A DNA stretch of 64,000 nucleotides from DATMFV01 sp035555975 (GTDB taxonomy: Bacteria > Verrucomicrobiota > Verrucomicrobiia > Chthoniobacterales > Chthoniobacteraceae), in contig DATMFV010000100.1 in the NCBI GenBank assembly GCA_035555975.1, forward strand, positions 81,913-145,912. Reading direction: 5' to 3'. The notes under the pieces are model-generated. The model made no database searches, was not told where the DNA came from, and saw nothing but the letters and a program-made list of their open reading frames with translations. Below, piece after piece: positions 6,361-14,986 of the stretch (its first letter is position 1; each line of letters starts with the position of its first letter). Both the position numbers and the translations under genes were made by a program.

Positions 6361-8745
6361 ATGACGAAAACCCACCTCCTCTTCAACGCCATGGTTGGCG
6401 CGCTTCTCTTTTTTTCGATGAAATACCCCACACTCTCCATTGGAGCCGAACCGCAGGAACTGCCGCTGGTCCATTCCGGCAAAGCGGCGGCACGGGTCGT
6501 GATCGCCCGGGATGAATTGCTGGAAGAACTGCCGCAGAATATTCCCAGCAGTTGGAACCCGAAACCGAGAAGCGTCGAAGAAGCGGCGCTCGACCTGATC
6601 GAGCATGTCCGGCTGATCACGGGAGCAACCCTTGAGTTGCAGAAGGTCTCCGCGCCCGAGGCGGCCGCCCTGGCCGACCCCGCCGCGGGCGGGGAGCAGA
6701 CCGTGATCCTCCTCGGCTCGCTGGCGATGGAGCGGCTCGGAACCCGCAGCCCCGAGATGGAGCGGGCGCTGGAGGACCCGTCGGGGTTTGTCGTCAAGGC
6801 CGGTGCCGGGACGATCCTGATCGGCGGCCGGACGCCGACTGCTGTCTCGTGCGGCGTCCATGCCGTGCTGGAACGCTTCGGGATGCGCTGGTTTTTTCCC
6901 GGGCCTTTGGGAACGGTGATCCCCCAAAGCGAGGAACTGCACCTGAAGGCGGGCGAATGGTGTGAGCGGCCCACCTTCAAGTCGCGTTACTTTCAGATCA
7001 CCCGCGCGGATGAGTGGATGAAACGGATGAGGATGGGCGGCTTCTATTTCCCTCCCGGTTCGCACGGGCTGCCGCTGGGAGCGGATGCCGGCTTTGAGGC
7101 CCGCCCGGATCTCTATGCCCTCGTCAACGGGGAGCGGATCGCAAAGCAACACTGTATTTCCAACCCGGAAGTCTTGAGCCGCACGATTGCCTCGGTCAAG
7201 GCGACCTTTCGCAAGTATCCTGATGCGCCGTGGTTTGGAATGGGGCCCAACGACGGGGGTGGCTTCTGCCAATGCAGCGGTTGCACCGCTCTCGACGGCG
7301 GCGACCTCGACCCGTTTTTTCCCACGGAGGTGTCGGTCACCGATCGCTATATCTGGTTTTTCAACCAGGTGCTCAAAGGGATCGGGGACGAGTTTCCGGA
7401 CAAGAAGATCGGTTTCTATGTCTACCACACCTATCTGCGTCCGCCGGTCAAAAACAAGCCCGACCCCCGGATCGTCCCGGCCATTGCGCCGATCGGCCTC
7501 TGCCGCGTGCATGGGCTCAACAATCCCGTCTGCCCGGAGCGGAGCTACCTCAAAGGGATCATCGAAGCCTGGAGCAAGCTCCTTCCCGAAGTCTATATGC
7601 ACGGGTATTGGTACAACCTCGCCGATCCCGGCATGTTGTTTATTCAAACGCACCGGATGCGCGACGAGATACCGTACTATGCAACGCAGGGGATCACGGG
7701 CTTTCGCACCGAGTGCAACAGCCTCTGGGCGGTGCAGGGGCCTTCCCTCTACCTCGCGGCAAAGCTGATGTGGAACGCCCAGGCCGACCCCGACGCCATC
7801 CTGCGAGACTTTTGCCGGAAACTGTTCGGCCCGGCGGAACAGCCGATGCTGGACTATTTTGAGCTGCTCGACCGGCAGATGCGGGACGCCGACCACCATA
7901 CCGGCAGCGCCTTCAACCTGCTTCAATACTACCCTGCGCCGGTACGCGCGAAGGCGGCGGCGTTGATGGCGAAGGCGAAGGCGCTCGCCGTGGAATCGCC
8001 GTACGCCGAGCGGGTCGGCCTTTTTGGCGAAGGCTTTGCCTACGCGGAAGCTTTTGCGCAGATGTTGGAGGCCCGAAACCGGCATGACTGGGAGGCCGCC
8101 CAGGCGCAGCTCAATGAAATGGACCGGTTGTACCGGAAACTGGCTGGCTATGAGCCTCCCATGTTGAGCGGGGTCTCCAAGAAACACCTCGACCGGTTCT
8201 TTCGCCATCCGGTGGAACAGGGCTACCAGCGAAGCAGCGGCGGCAACCGGCTGGTCGTCGCGCTGGAGGATCAGTGGGATTTTCTGACCGATCCCCAGCA
8301 GATCGGCGAAGCCCTCGGCTACGAGAGGGCGGGATTGCGCGGCGGGAACTGGCAGCGCGTGCCGACCTGGTCGAGCACCTGGAGCGATCTCGGCCTGCGG
8401 TACTATCGGGGGCTGGCCTGGTATCGGCAAAGCATCGACGTTCCCGAAGAATTTGCGGGCCGGCGGGTCTTTCTCTGGTTTGGCGGCGTGGACGAAAGCG
8501 CGCGCGTCTGGATCAACGGTCAATTGATCGGCACCAGCTCGACCTCGGCATTTACGCCGTTTGAACTCGACGCCACACCGGCCTTGCGGGCGGGCAGAAA
8601 CGAAGTGACCGTCTGCGTCGGCAACCGGAAAACCGATGAACTGGGAACGGGCGGGATCATCGCCCCGGCCTTTTTCTACGCGCCGGAAAAAGGGATGAAA
8701 GCTCAACTGGAAAACATGCAGCCGTTGCGCGAGACTTTTCCCTAA
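6361..8745 (+). CDS. Secreted DUF4838 protein with GH67N-like N-domain and C-terminal GH2-like jelly roll
   Basis: A 794-residue exported protein. A signal peptide covers about 1-29. A GH67N/GH20b-like domain follows (about 60-190; TVILLGSLAMERLG, then GVHAVLERFGMRWFFPG). The DUF4838 region (about 210-520) carries the cysteine motif C303-x-C305-x2-C308 inside NDGGGFCQCSGC and the WAVQGPSLYLAAKLMWN helix. The last 130 residues resemble a GH2 sugar-binding jelly roll (LAWYRQSIDVP, then FGGVDESARVWINGQLIG). DUF4838 proteins are predicted glycan-active, related in layout to alpha-glucuronidases, but no activity is established and no catalytic acid can be named from this read. It is the second gene of the locus 1 operon. 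A pyrimidine-rich leader replaces a ribosome-binding site. Confidence 0.82.
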   Translation: MTKTHLLFNAMVGALLFFSMKYPTLSIGAEPQELPLVHSGKAAARVVIARDELLEELPQNIPSSWNPKPRSVEEAALDLIEHVRLITGATLELQKVSAPEAAALADPAAGGEQTVILLGSLAMERLGTRSPEMERALEDPSGFVVKAGAGTILIGGRTPTAVSCGVHAVLERFGMRWFFPGPLGTVIPQSEELHLKAGEWCERPTFKSRYFQITRADEWMKRMRMGGFYFPPGSHGLPLGADAGFEARPDLYALVNGERIAKQHCISNPEVLSRTIASVKATFRKYPDAPWFGMGPNDGGGFCQCSGCTALDGGDLDPFFPTEVSVTDRYIWFFNQVLKGIGDEFPDKKIGFYVYHTYLRPPVKNKPDPRIVPAIAPIGLCRVHGLNNPVCPERSYLKGIIEAWSKLLPEVYMHGYWYNLADPGMLFIQTHRMRDEIPYYATQGITGFRTECNSLWAVQGPSLYLAAKLMWNAQADPDAILRDFCRKLFGPAEQPMLDYFELLDRQMRDADHHTGSAFNLLQYYPAPVRAKAAALMAKAKALAVESPYAERVGLFGEGFAYAEAFAQMLEARNRHDWEAAQAQLNEMDRLYRKLAGYEPPMLSGVSKKHLDRFFRHPVEQGYQRSSGGNRLVVALEDQWDFLTDPQQIGEALGYERAGLRGGNWQRVPTWSSTWSDLGLRYYRGLAWYRQSIDVPEEFAGRRVFLWFGGVDESARVWINGQLIGTSSTSAFTPFELDATPALRAGRNEVTVCVGNRKTDELGTGGIIAPAFFYAPEKGMKAQLENMQPLRETFP

Positions 8746-8766
8746 GATTCACCTCCCCCCAAGATC

Positions 8767-9525
8767 ATGAAAACCACCCTCCAACCGCCCCGGCCCAACC
8801 GGAGAAGCGGCATGTCGCTGGTGGAGATGCTGGTCGTCATCGCCGTGGTCGTCGCGCTGCTGGCGCTTCTCTTTCCTGCTTTGGGAAGGATGAGGGAGGC
8901 TTCGAAGGAGGTCGCCTGTCTAGCCAACCTCCGCAACTACGGCAGCGCCCTGCTGACGGCGATCTCCGATCATGGCGGGCTTCCCGCCTGGAACGGGCTC
9001 GGCCCCGGCGAGCAGACCGGCGGATCGACTTACCCGAGCTACGACGTCTGGCTGATCCCCGAATACCTGCCGGCCAAACTGCGCTGCCCGTTGGCAAGTG
9101 AACTCGAAAAGAAACAGGCGCTCGGGTTCAGCTATGGCGCAAGCGCGGGGTTGGCGCAGTTTTTCCCGAAGCTGAAAGCGATTCCCGCCCCGTCGCACCG
9201 GGTGGTGCTCGCCTCTGAAACCTACGGAACCAGCCATTGGTCGTCCACGCAACTGAATATGGCGATGTGGGGCGTCAGCGACCCGAACGCGAAGGATGAA
9301 CGGATGAAGCTCCATGAAGGGAGCGTCCGCCGCCCGCAGTTTCATGGAACGAAGGCGCGCCGCGGCCTGAACCTCTTCCTGCTCGACGGGCACGCCGCCC
9401 TCGTCCGTCCCGCCGGGGGCGACTGGTATCAACCGCCGACCTATGGCGACGCTACCAACGGCGGCTATTTTTATGACCGGGTTCAGTTCGGGAAAATCTA
9501 CCGGGGCACCATGAAGGTGCAATAA
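8767..9525 (+). CDS. Prepilin-like protein (N-methylation motif, H-X9-DG-like C-terminus)
   Basis: A 252-residue type II secretion/type IV pilin-like protein. GMSLVEMLVVIAVVVALLALL (about 16-37) is the prepilin peptidase site plus membrane helix, with Glu at the +5 position after the cleaved Gly. The globular part begins with a helix containing CLANLRNYGSALL. The C-terminus has the FLLDGHAALV strand that normally closes the H-X9-DG motif; here the preceding His is 13 residues from DG rather than nine. Such proteins are very numerous in Verrucomicrobiota, Lentisphaerota and Planctomycetota and have no established function. It lies 21 bp after one DUF4838 gene and 19 bp before another, which suggests joint expression and perhaps joint assembly or secretion with them. 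Confidence 0.88.
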   Translation: MKTTLQPPRPNRRSGMSLVEMLVVIAVVVALLALLFPALGRMREASKEVACLANLRNYGSALLTAISDHGGLPAWNGLGPGEQTGGSTYPSYDVWLIPEYLPAKLRCPLASELEKKQALGFSYGASAGLAQFFPKLKAIPAPSHRVVLASETYGTSHWSSTQLNMAMWGVSDPNAKDERMKLHEGSVRRPQFHGTKARRGLNLFLLDGHAALVRPAGGDWYQPPTYGDATNGGYFYDRVQFGKIYRGTMKVQ

Positions 9526-9544
9526 CCGCCTCCGCTTTTGGAAG

Positions 9545-12046
9545 ATGCTGAGAATCGTACCACTCTTCTTGACGCTGGCGCTGCTCTTTCGGATCGGCCC
9601 GGCGGCGCTGGCCCGGCCGGTTCAGGAGTGCCTGGTCGCGGAAGGCGGAAAGGCGCTGGTCGATGTCATGGTTTCACCGAAGGCAGCGGCTCAGACCAGG
9701 CAGGCGGCGGAAGAACTGGCGGCAATGCTGGGTTCCATTTCCGGGGCGAAGTTTTCGGTTGTCGAAACGAGCGGGTCGGAGGGGAAGGGAGTCTGGGTGG
9801 GGACCACCGCCGATTTTCCCGATCTCCCGACGCCGCTGGAGAGCCGGGGGGATGATTCGGACCGCGAGGCGTTCTCGATTCATTCCGAAGCCGGGCGCAC
9901 CGGGATCATCGGGCTGACCCCGCTGGGGGTTCAGAACGGCGTCTGGGCATTGTTGCATGAACTCGGCGTGCGCCAGTTCTTTCCCGGAAAAAGCTGGGAG
10001 ATCATCCCCCGGGCCGAGCGCCTTGCCATTGCGGTTTCGCGGCAGGACCGGCCCGATTTTTTTACGAGGAGAATGGTCCTGATGGTCGGAAAATGGGCGG
10101 CAGGGCAGCGTGATTACGAGGAGTGGCAGAAGCGCAACCTCGCCGTTTCGGGCTTCGACATGGCGGTCGGTCATGCCTATGGGCGGATCATCAAACGACA
10201 TGAGGAAGAGTTTCTGGCGCATCCCGAGTATCTGGTCGACCCCGACGGCCCCCGCGCCAAGGCGAAGTTCCGGATCGATAACCCGGCGCTTCGCGCGCTG
10301 GTCGTCCGGGATGCACTGGAGCAGTTTCGCGCAAACCCCGCGCTCGACTGCGTGGCGCTCGACCCGACCGACGGGGGCGGCTGGCCGGAAGCGTCGCCCT
10401 TGGGTAGCGTTTCCAATCAGGTCGTCACCCTTGCCAATGCCGTCGCCCGCGGTTTGCGCAAGGAGTGGCCCGGCAAGCGCGTCACTTTTTACGCCTACAG
10501 CCAGCATTCTCCCCCGCCGACGATCGCGGTGGAACCCGGGGTGATCGTCAACATCGCCACGGCGTTCATGGTTGATGGGTGGAGCGCGGAGGAGCTGTTG
10601 AGCGGATGGAGCAGGCAGGGGGCGCTCACCGGCATTCGCGATTATCTTTCCGTCGGCTCGTGGGACAAGAGCCTCCCGGGCAAGGCGCGCGCCTCTGATC
10701 CCGACTATCCTAAAACGCACTTTCCGGCCTGGCATCAAAGCGGGGCGCGGTATTATGAAACGGAGGCTTCCGATAGCTGGGGGCCGTACGGGCTCGGGTA
10801 TTACCTGGCCCATCGGCTCCTGTGGGATGTCGATGGGGCCGACCGGCTGGAGGAATGGATCGGCGATTTTTTTGAAAAATCCTTCGGAACAGCCAGGGCT
10901 GCCATGCAGCGGTTCTTTGAAAATCTCGATGCCCGTAAAAACCCGCTTTTTTCCGAACATCTGGTCGGCAAAATGTATCGGGAACTGGCGGACGCCAAAA
11001 AGGCGACGACCGATCCCGCCGTGCTCAAAAGAATTGATGACTATATCAAGTACGTTCGTTATCTGGAACTTTTCCGTGTTTACGAAACCGCCAAAAGAGC
11101 GGACCGGCAGGAGGCGTTCGAGGCATGCGTGAAGTTTGGCTACCGGATTCGCGAGAGCAGGATGGTGGCCCCCGGGGCGTTGAATTTCCGCGAGAGCCGG
11201 AAAAACCCTCAGATTAAGGAAGTGACGATCACGCCGCTGCGGCAGGCGGAGAAGGAGGGTGGAAAAATCGACGTGGAAGCGATTCTGGAAAACGGCATTC
11301 GCAACAACCGGGTGCTCGATTTCGAGCCGGTTTCCTACGGGGCGGAGTGGGAGCCGCCGCAAGCTCATGAGCCCGCCGCCCGGGCGCGGGAGACTTCCGC
11401 TTCCCTTCAGATCCGGGGGGAGAACGAGTTGCTGGTCTATCTCGACTCAAAACAGCCCTCGCTCAAACTTTCAGTGAAGGGGGGATTGATCCGAACCCGC
11501 GGGATCAACATCCATCGGGGGCCGGTGCGGATCTCCTTTTTCCCCCTGGCTCATCCTTTGGGCGAATCGGTCGCGGAGATCGAAATTCCGGCCGACCTTC
11601 AGGAACACACGGTGGAGTTGTCGAGCGAATACCCCGGCCTTCACCGGTTGTTGATCAACGATGGGAACGACCTCACTGAAGTAAGCTGGCAGCGCGGAGC
11701 GCGGGTGGCGGTCCCCTCAGGGGTGGAAAAGAAGGCGGCTCTGTTCTGGCGCAACCCGTATTCGCTGCTCTTTCTGGTCCCGCCCCATGTGAAACAGGTG
11801 GCCGGTTATGCGTCGACGAACCGTGGATGGATCGAGTTTCCCGATGGGACGATGGCGTACGATTTTCGAAAAGCCGGGGGCCCGGGTTACTTTCGCGTCG
11901 CCATTCCCCCCGGCATGGACGGGAAGACGTGGCGTCTGGTGGAGTGTACCGGCGAGCGGCTCCTGCTCAACGTGCCGCCGGTGCTCTTCCGTTCGGAGGA
12001 GGAAATGCTCGTTCCGGCCCGGCTCGGGCCAGCCGGGGACCGGTGA
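9545..12046 (+). CDS. Secreted DUF4838 protein, variant without the cysteine cluster
   Basis: An 833-residue exported protein with signal peptide (1-23, ending ALA). The GH67N-like domain follows (about 45-150; QAAEELAAMLGSISG, then GVWALLHELGVRQFFPG). The DUF4838 core is recognisable by IDNPALRALVVRDAL, DPTDGGGW and YGLGYYLAHRLLWDVDGADRLEEW. Where the first locus 1 paralogue has CxCxxC after NDGGG, this one reads LDPTDGGGWPEASP and has no cysteines. A C-terminal beta-rich region of about 200 residues (LLVYLDSKQPSLKLSVKGG, then HTVELSSEYPGLHRLLIND) may be a binding module. It is the last gene of the rightward operon and ends seven bases from the convergent SGNH gene. Substrate and catalytic competence are unknown. 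Confidence 0.8.
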   Translation: MLRIVPLFLTLALLFRIGPAALARPVQECLVAEGGKALVDVMVSPKAAAQTRQAAEELAAMLGSISGAKFSVVETSGSEGKGVWVGTTADFPDLPTPLESRGDDSDREAFSIHSEAGRTGIIGLTPLGVQNGVWALLHELGVRQFFPGKSWEIIPRAERLAIAVSRQDRPDFFTRRMVLMVGKWAAGQRDYEEWQKRNLAVSGFDMAVGHAYGRIIKRHEEEFLAHPEYLVDPDGPRAKAKFRIDNPALRALVVRDALEQFRANPALDCVALDPTDGGGWPEASPLGSVSNQVVTLANAVARGLRKEWPGKRVTFYAYSQHSPPPTIAVEPGVIVNIATAFMVDGWSAEELLSGWSRQGALTGIRDYLSVGSWDKSLPGKARASDPDYPKTHFPAWHQSGARYYETEASDSWGPYGLGYYLAHRLLWDVDGADRLEEWIGDFFEKSFGTARAAMQRFFENLDARKNPLFSEHLVGKMYRELADAKKATTDPAVLKRIDDYIKYVRYLELFRVYETAKRADRQEAFEACVKFGYRIRESRMVAPGALNFRESRKNPQIKEVTITPLRQAEKEGGKIDVEAILENGIRNNRVLDFEPVSYGAEWEPPQAHEPAARARETSASLQIRGENELLVYLDSKQPSLKLSVKGGLIRTRGINIHRGPVRISFFPLAHPLGESVAEIEIPADLQEHTVELSSEYPGLHRLLINDGNDLTEVSWQRGARVAVPSGVEKKAALFWRNPYSLLFLVPPHVKQVAGYASTNRGWIEFPDGTMAYDFRKAGGPGYFRVAIPPGMDGKTWRLVECTGERLLLNVPPVLFRSEEEMLVPARLGPAGDR

Positions 12047-12053
12047 GGGCCTT

Positions 12054-12779
12054 CTATCTTGCGGCGGCCCGGTTCGGATCGTAGGGTAGCAACTGGTGCT
12101 TTTTGAGCGCCTGGAACCATCCTTCGCCGATCGCAATCTGTCCGGAAACCACCGGGTGCAGCCCGTCTTCCCTGAAATCTTCCGGAGCCAGCCGGGGCAT
12201 TTCTGAAACGTAGTAGAGCCGCTGCCCCTTGGCGGCGCGGCGGGCGATCTCTTCCTGCATCCATTGGTTGAAAGCGTCGATGGAAGGTTGCCGGTGCGCC
12301 CATTTCCCGTTGGGATGGACATTGGTGATCGGCGCGATCAGCACCGGGGCGTCGGGACGTTCCGCGACGAGGAAATCGACCAGCAGGCTCCATTCCTTCT
12401 GGATCGGCCCGAGCTGGTCGGGGCCGAGGCTGACGATGTTGTTGGTGCCGCCCATCAGCAGGATCAGGTCGGGCCTGACCTGCGGCACCACTTCGCGCGC
12501 GCCGGGTTGCCACTCGGTTTTGAAGCTTCGGCCGTTGAGCATGTCGAGGTACTTCATCCCCCCAAACCCGAGGCGGGGCGTCAGCTTCGGTGCGCCGGGG
12601 CGTTCGACCGGGCCGACGAACTCATAATGGGTTGCCCCCGCGCGGATCATCCGTTCCTGAAGCGCTTGCAGGTGTTCGCCGGTGGAGATGCTGGCCCCGA
12701 TGGAGAGGATGCGGACCGGTTCGCTGGCGCGGGCGTTTACGGTCAGGAAAAGGCAGAGGGTCAGAAGCAGATAACGCAT
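12054..12779 (-). CDS. Secreted SGNH/GDSL-family hydrolase
   Basis: A 241-residue esterase-like protein with a signal peptide (1-18). Block I is SIGASIS with nucleophile Ser30. Block III is LILLMGGTNNI, with the oxyanion-hole Gly-x-Asn. Block V is EDGLHP, with the catalytic Asp-x-x-His near residue 205. These enzymes remove acyl groups from polysaccharides or act as 9-O-acetyl esterases. Its partner four bases upstream is a BNR/sialidase-like protein, so deacetylation of an acylated sugar before glycoside cleavage is a reasonable guess. It is the last gene of a leftward unit that begins with the PEP-CTERM gene at 14808. Confidence 0.85.
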   Translation of the reverse strand: MRYLLLTLCLFLTVNARASEPVRILSIGASISTGEHLQALQERMIRAGATHYEFVGPVERPGAPKLTPRLGFGGMKYLDMLNGRSFKTEWQPGAREVVPQVRPDLILLMGGTNNIVSLGPDQLGPIQKEWSLLVDFLVAERPDAPVLIAPITNVHPNGKWAHRQPSIDAFNQWMQEEIARRAAKGQRLYYVSEMPRLAPEDFREDGLHPVVSGQIAIGEGWFQALKKHQLLPYDPNRAAAR

Positions 12780-12783
12780 AAGA

Positions 12784-13851
12784 TTAAAAGGAAGGTTGAA
12801 GGCGGCGATGGATGAGGGAAAGGGTAAGGTCGGGGTGTTCGCCGAGGATCAGGTTGCCTGTATCCTCGTAATAGGTGAGGTGCAGGAAGCCGCGATGCCA
12901 GAGAAGGCTTGGGTAGGCAAAGGAATGGAGCGTGTCGTCCTCCAGCGGGTAGATCTCCGGGAAGGTTTCCCCGTGATCGCGCGAGATGGCCAGTGCAAGG
13001 GAGCGCCGGGGACCGCCATGGCCGGTTCCGGGTTGGTAACAGTTGTTCCAGCAAAGCAGGGTGACGGCCTGTTCCGGCAGATGGCGGACCATGCAGGGAG
13101 CCTGCGGGCTGCTGATGGAGGTCGGGACGGCGCGGCTCCAGCTTGCTCCGCCGTCCGTGCTTTCCGACCGCCAGATGGTCCCCTGATCGGTGCGCAGGAA
13201 CATGGCGATCCGTCGGGCACCCTCTTTTTCGTATGGCATCAGGACCGGCTCCATCGCGCCCCGGCCCGGACAGGCGACCTCGTTGGCGGAGCGCTGCCAC
13301 GTGGCTCCCTCGTCGTCGCTGAAAAGGGTGTGGGCGCGGTACGATTCGGGCCCGGGCGGGGGCAGCGTTTCATAAGCGGCCTGGAGCAGCCGCCCGGTGC
13401 CGGGTTGCTGGATGAGCGAGTCATTCAGGCAGACCCGGTACGCGCCACGGTCGTGCATCGCGCGCGGTTCGCTCCAGTTTGCGCCGTCATCTTCGGAGGT
13501 AGAAAAGAAGAGCCGCGCCTCATGGCCGCTTTCCTTTTGGATATAGCTTAGTGCCAGTTTCCCTGAAACCAGCCGGACCAGCGAAGGGGCCATGACGTTG
13601 AGCGCGTCGCCTTCGTCCCTTAGCTTGAACATCGGCTCCCAGCTTGCGCCGTCGTCCCGTGAGATGCGGGCGTGGAGCGCGGCGCTGGAGTGGTCGCTCG
13701 CACTTTGGCCAAAGCGGGTCAAGACCAGCATCAGCGCGCCTTCCTCCCCGAGGGGGGCGATGGAGGCTTCCGTGTTGCGCCGGTGCAGGCTGGAGGCCGG
13801 GGCGACCATCTGGCGCTGGTCGTGTTCGGTCAGGACTCTGGTTGCGTTCAT
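12784..13851 (-). CDS. Sialidase-like BNR/Asp-box beta-propeller protein
   Basis: A 355-residue protein with at least five Asp-box repeats (S-x-D-x-G-x-x-W or close): SRDDGASWEP, SEDDGANWSEP, SDDEGATWQRS, STDGGASWSRA and SRDHGETFPE. This marks a six-bladed sialidase-type propeller. No signal peptide is visible, so it may be cytoplasmic. Many such proteins in this phylum are exo-sialidases or act on other uronic or ulosonic residues, and an Arg triad was not verifiable by eye. ATG 13849-13851 directly abuts the CTCAG target duplication of a MITE-like element. Removing the element would place this start one base after the stop of the PEP-CTERM gene, so the two were probably adjacent operon genes. 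Confidence 0.78.
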   Translation of the reverse strand: MNATRVLTEHDQRQMVAPASSLHRRNTEASIAPLGEEGALMLVLTRFGQSASDHSSAALHARISRDDGASWEPMFKLRDEGDALNVMAPSLVRLVSGKLALSYIQKESGHEARLFFSTSEDDGANWSEPRAMHDRGAYRVCLNDSLIQQPGTGRLLQAAYETLPPPGPESYRAHTLFSDDEGATWQRSANEVACPGRGAMEPVLMPYEKEGARRIAMFLRTDQGTIWRSESTDGGASWSRAVPTSISSPQAPCMVRHLPEQAVTLLCWNNCYQPGTGHGGPRRSLALAISRDHGETFPEIYPLEDDTLHSFAYPSLLWHRGFLHLTYYEDTGNLILGEHPDLTLSLIHRRLQPSF

Positions 13852-13856
13852 CTCAG

Positions 13857-14018
13857 AGGCTGTGAAAAAATGATTTTAATGGCCTCGGAGCGTCTATTTT
13901 TAGTCTATAACGAAATTCCAACGACCGCCTGTATTCAGGGAATACAGAAGGAAGGAGGAATGCAGTTAGAGGCAAAAAGAGGCGCTCCATGGCCGTTGAA
14001 GGACTTTTTTCACAGCCT
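13857..14018. mobile_element. MITE-like element, 162 bp, with 5-bp target duplication
   Basis: Perfect terminal inverted repeats AGGCTGTGAAAAAA (13857-13870) and its complement (14005-14018) are flanked by CTCAG direct repeats (13852-13856 and 14019-14023). The interior continues as an imperfect inverted repeat across the whole length and meets at a central palindrome, CTGTATTC-AGG-GAATACAG (13929-13947). No transposase frame is present. The element fills the gap between the PEP-CTERM and sialidase-like genes and could act as a hairpin in their transcript. A non-mobile intergenic hairpin is the alternative, but the target duplication argues for insertion. Confidence 0.65.
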
Positions 14019-14019
14019 C

Positions 14020-14808
14020 TCAGCATCGGTTGCGGGCGGTTCTGGTCAAAGTATAGAGAAGCGGAATGCCAAGAAAGAGCAATGCCGTCGTCCCCGGCTC
14101 GGGGATGACCTGAAGTTCAAAGGAATCGTAGGCGACCATGCGGTTTTGGTTCGCGATACGCGAGCGCAGCCCTACATACCCTTGCGAATAGCTCTCATCG
14201 GTGGTGGAGATGGAGAAGAGCGGGGTTTCACCTCCCGAGGCGAAGAGGTTAGCCACCAGCAAATGGCCGGAAAGTGAAAATTCCAGGGTGTAATTGGCAA
14301 GCGCTGTCAGTCCGGAGATCGCGGTCGATTCGAGGATCGTCTCGCTGCTGGTCTGGGGATTCTTGGAGATCACCAGGGTCGCGTTGGTGAAATAGGCATA
14401 ATAGCCGGTGGGATTCTGGCTGACGATCTGAGTGCGGGCGAGGAGGCCGTGCTTGTCGCCATTGCCGCCGTTAAACTGCACGGTCGTGCGAAGGGTGACA
14501 TCGGCAAACGCGTTGGCTTCGAACCCTCCCGCGCTGTCGTTAAAGAGCGCGGCGAGCGGCGCACCGGCAGTGCCGGAGCTGAGGCGCTGCATCACCAGTT
14601 GCCCGAGGCCGTTTTCTTCAATCAGGCCATTGACGCCGTTGGCGCCATCCATCCCGCGCAACCAGTCGGAAGGGAAGCTTTGGTTGTCGCCGTCGAAGTC
14701 GATGGAATAGGCAATCGTCGCCGCCGGGGCGCTGGCGGCTGCGAGGCTGCCGACGAAAAGAGCGAGGGCGAGGAGGAGAACATTTCGGAGGGAGGGCAGG
14801 ATATTCAT
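14020..14808 (-). CDS. PEP-CTERM sorting-signal protein
   Basis: A 262-residue exported protein. The signal peptide covers about 1-28 (LLLALALFVGSLAAASAPA). The beta-rich middle resembles a concanavalin-like fold (VTLRTTVQFNGGNGDKHGLL, then LANYTLEFSLSGHLLVANLF). The C-terminus is VIPEPGTTALLFLGIPLLY followed by a basic tail, an exosortase signal. I chose ATG 14808 because the signal peptide starts there; longer in-frame starts add 36 hydrophilic residues. It is divergent from the oxidoreductase operon at 14987, with a long inverted repeat in the shared gap. Its stop codon TGA (14020-14022) lies inside the target duplication of the MITE-like element, so the coding end was preserved when the element inserted. 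Confidence 0.85.
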   Translation of the reverse strand: MNILPSLRNVLLLALALFVGSLAAASAPAATIAYSIDFDGDNQSFPSDWLRGMDGANGVNGLIEENGLGQLVMQRLSSGTAGAPLAALFNDSAGGFEANAFADVTLRTTVQFNGGNGDKHGLLARTQIVSQNPTGYYAYFTNATLVISKNPQTSSETILESTAISGLTALANYTLEFSLSGHLLVANLFASGGETPLFSISTTDESYSQGYVGLRSRIANQNRMVAYDSFELQVIPEPGTTALLFLGIPLLYTLTRTARNRC

Positions 14809-14862
14809 AGTGAAGGGGAGGTCATGACTTGAGTTCACCATGAGCGACGGGCGGGGGATCTT

Positions 14863-14950
14863 CCACGCCAAAGAGCTGGTATGCCTTTCATACCTGTGGG
14901 GTGCCAGCCGCTCCAAGAGGTCTGTTTGCCATACCAGGCATTTGGCGTGG
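14863..14950. promoter_or_regulatory. Two 23-bp sites in inverted orientation
   Basis: The segment 14863-14885 begins CCACGCCAAA and ends GGTATGCC. The complement of 14928-14950 matches it at about 19 of 23 positions. An extra GGTATG/CATACC pair (14878-14883 and 14889-14894) forms a small inner inverted repeat. The sites lie between the divergent PEP-CTERM (14808) and oxidoreductase (14987) starts. They are a plausible operator for the GntR-LacI regulator at 17864, or a transcript hairpin. Confidence 0.5.
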
Positions 14951-14986
14951 CTCCCGCCGTACGGGCGTGGTTTCTTAAAGGGAGCT

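Noticed and set aside
5188..8706. A 1172-codon open frame on the minus strand opposite the regulator and DUF4838 gene
   Set aside because: The plus strand encodes recognisable GntR-LacI and DUF4838 proteins in the same place. The antisense frame has shadow composition and no motif.
6361..8745. Calling the DUF4838 proteins alpha-glucuronidases
   Set aside because: Only the N-terminal GH67N/GH20b-like domain resembles that family. The catalytic GH67 core motifs could not be identified in any of the four paralogues.
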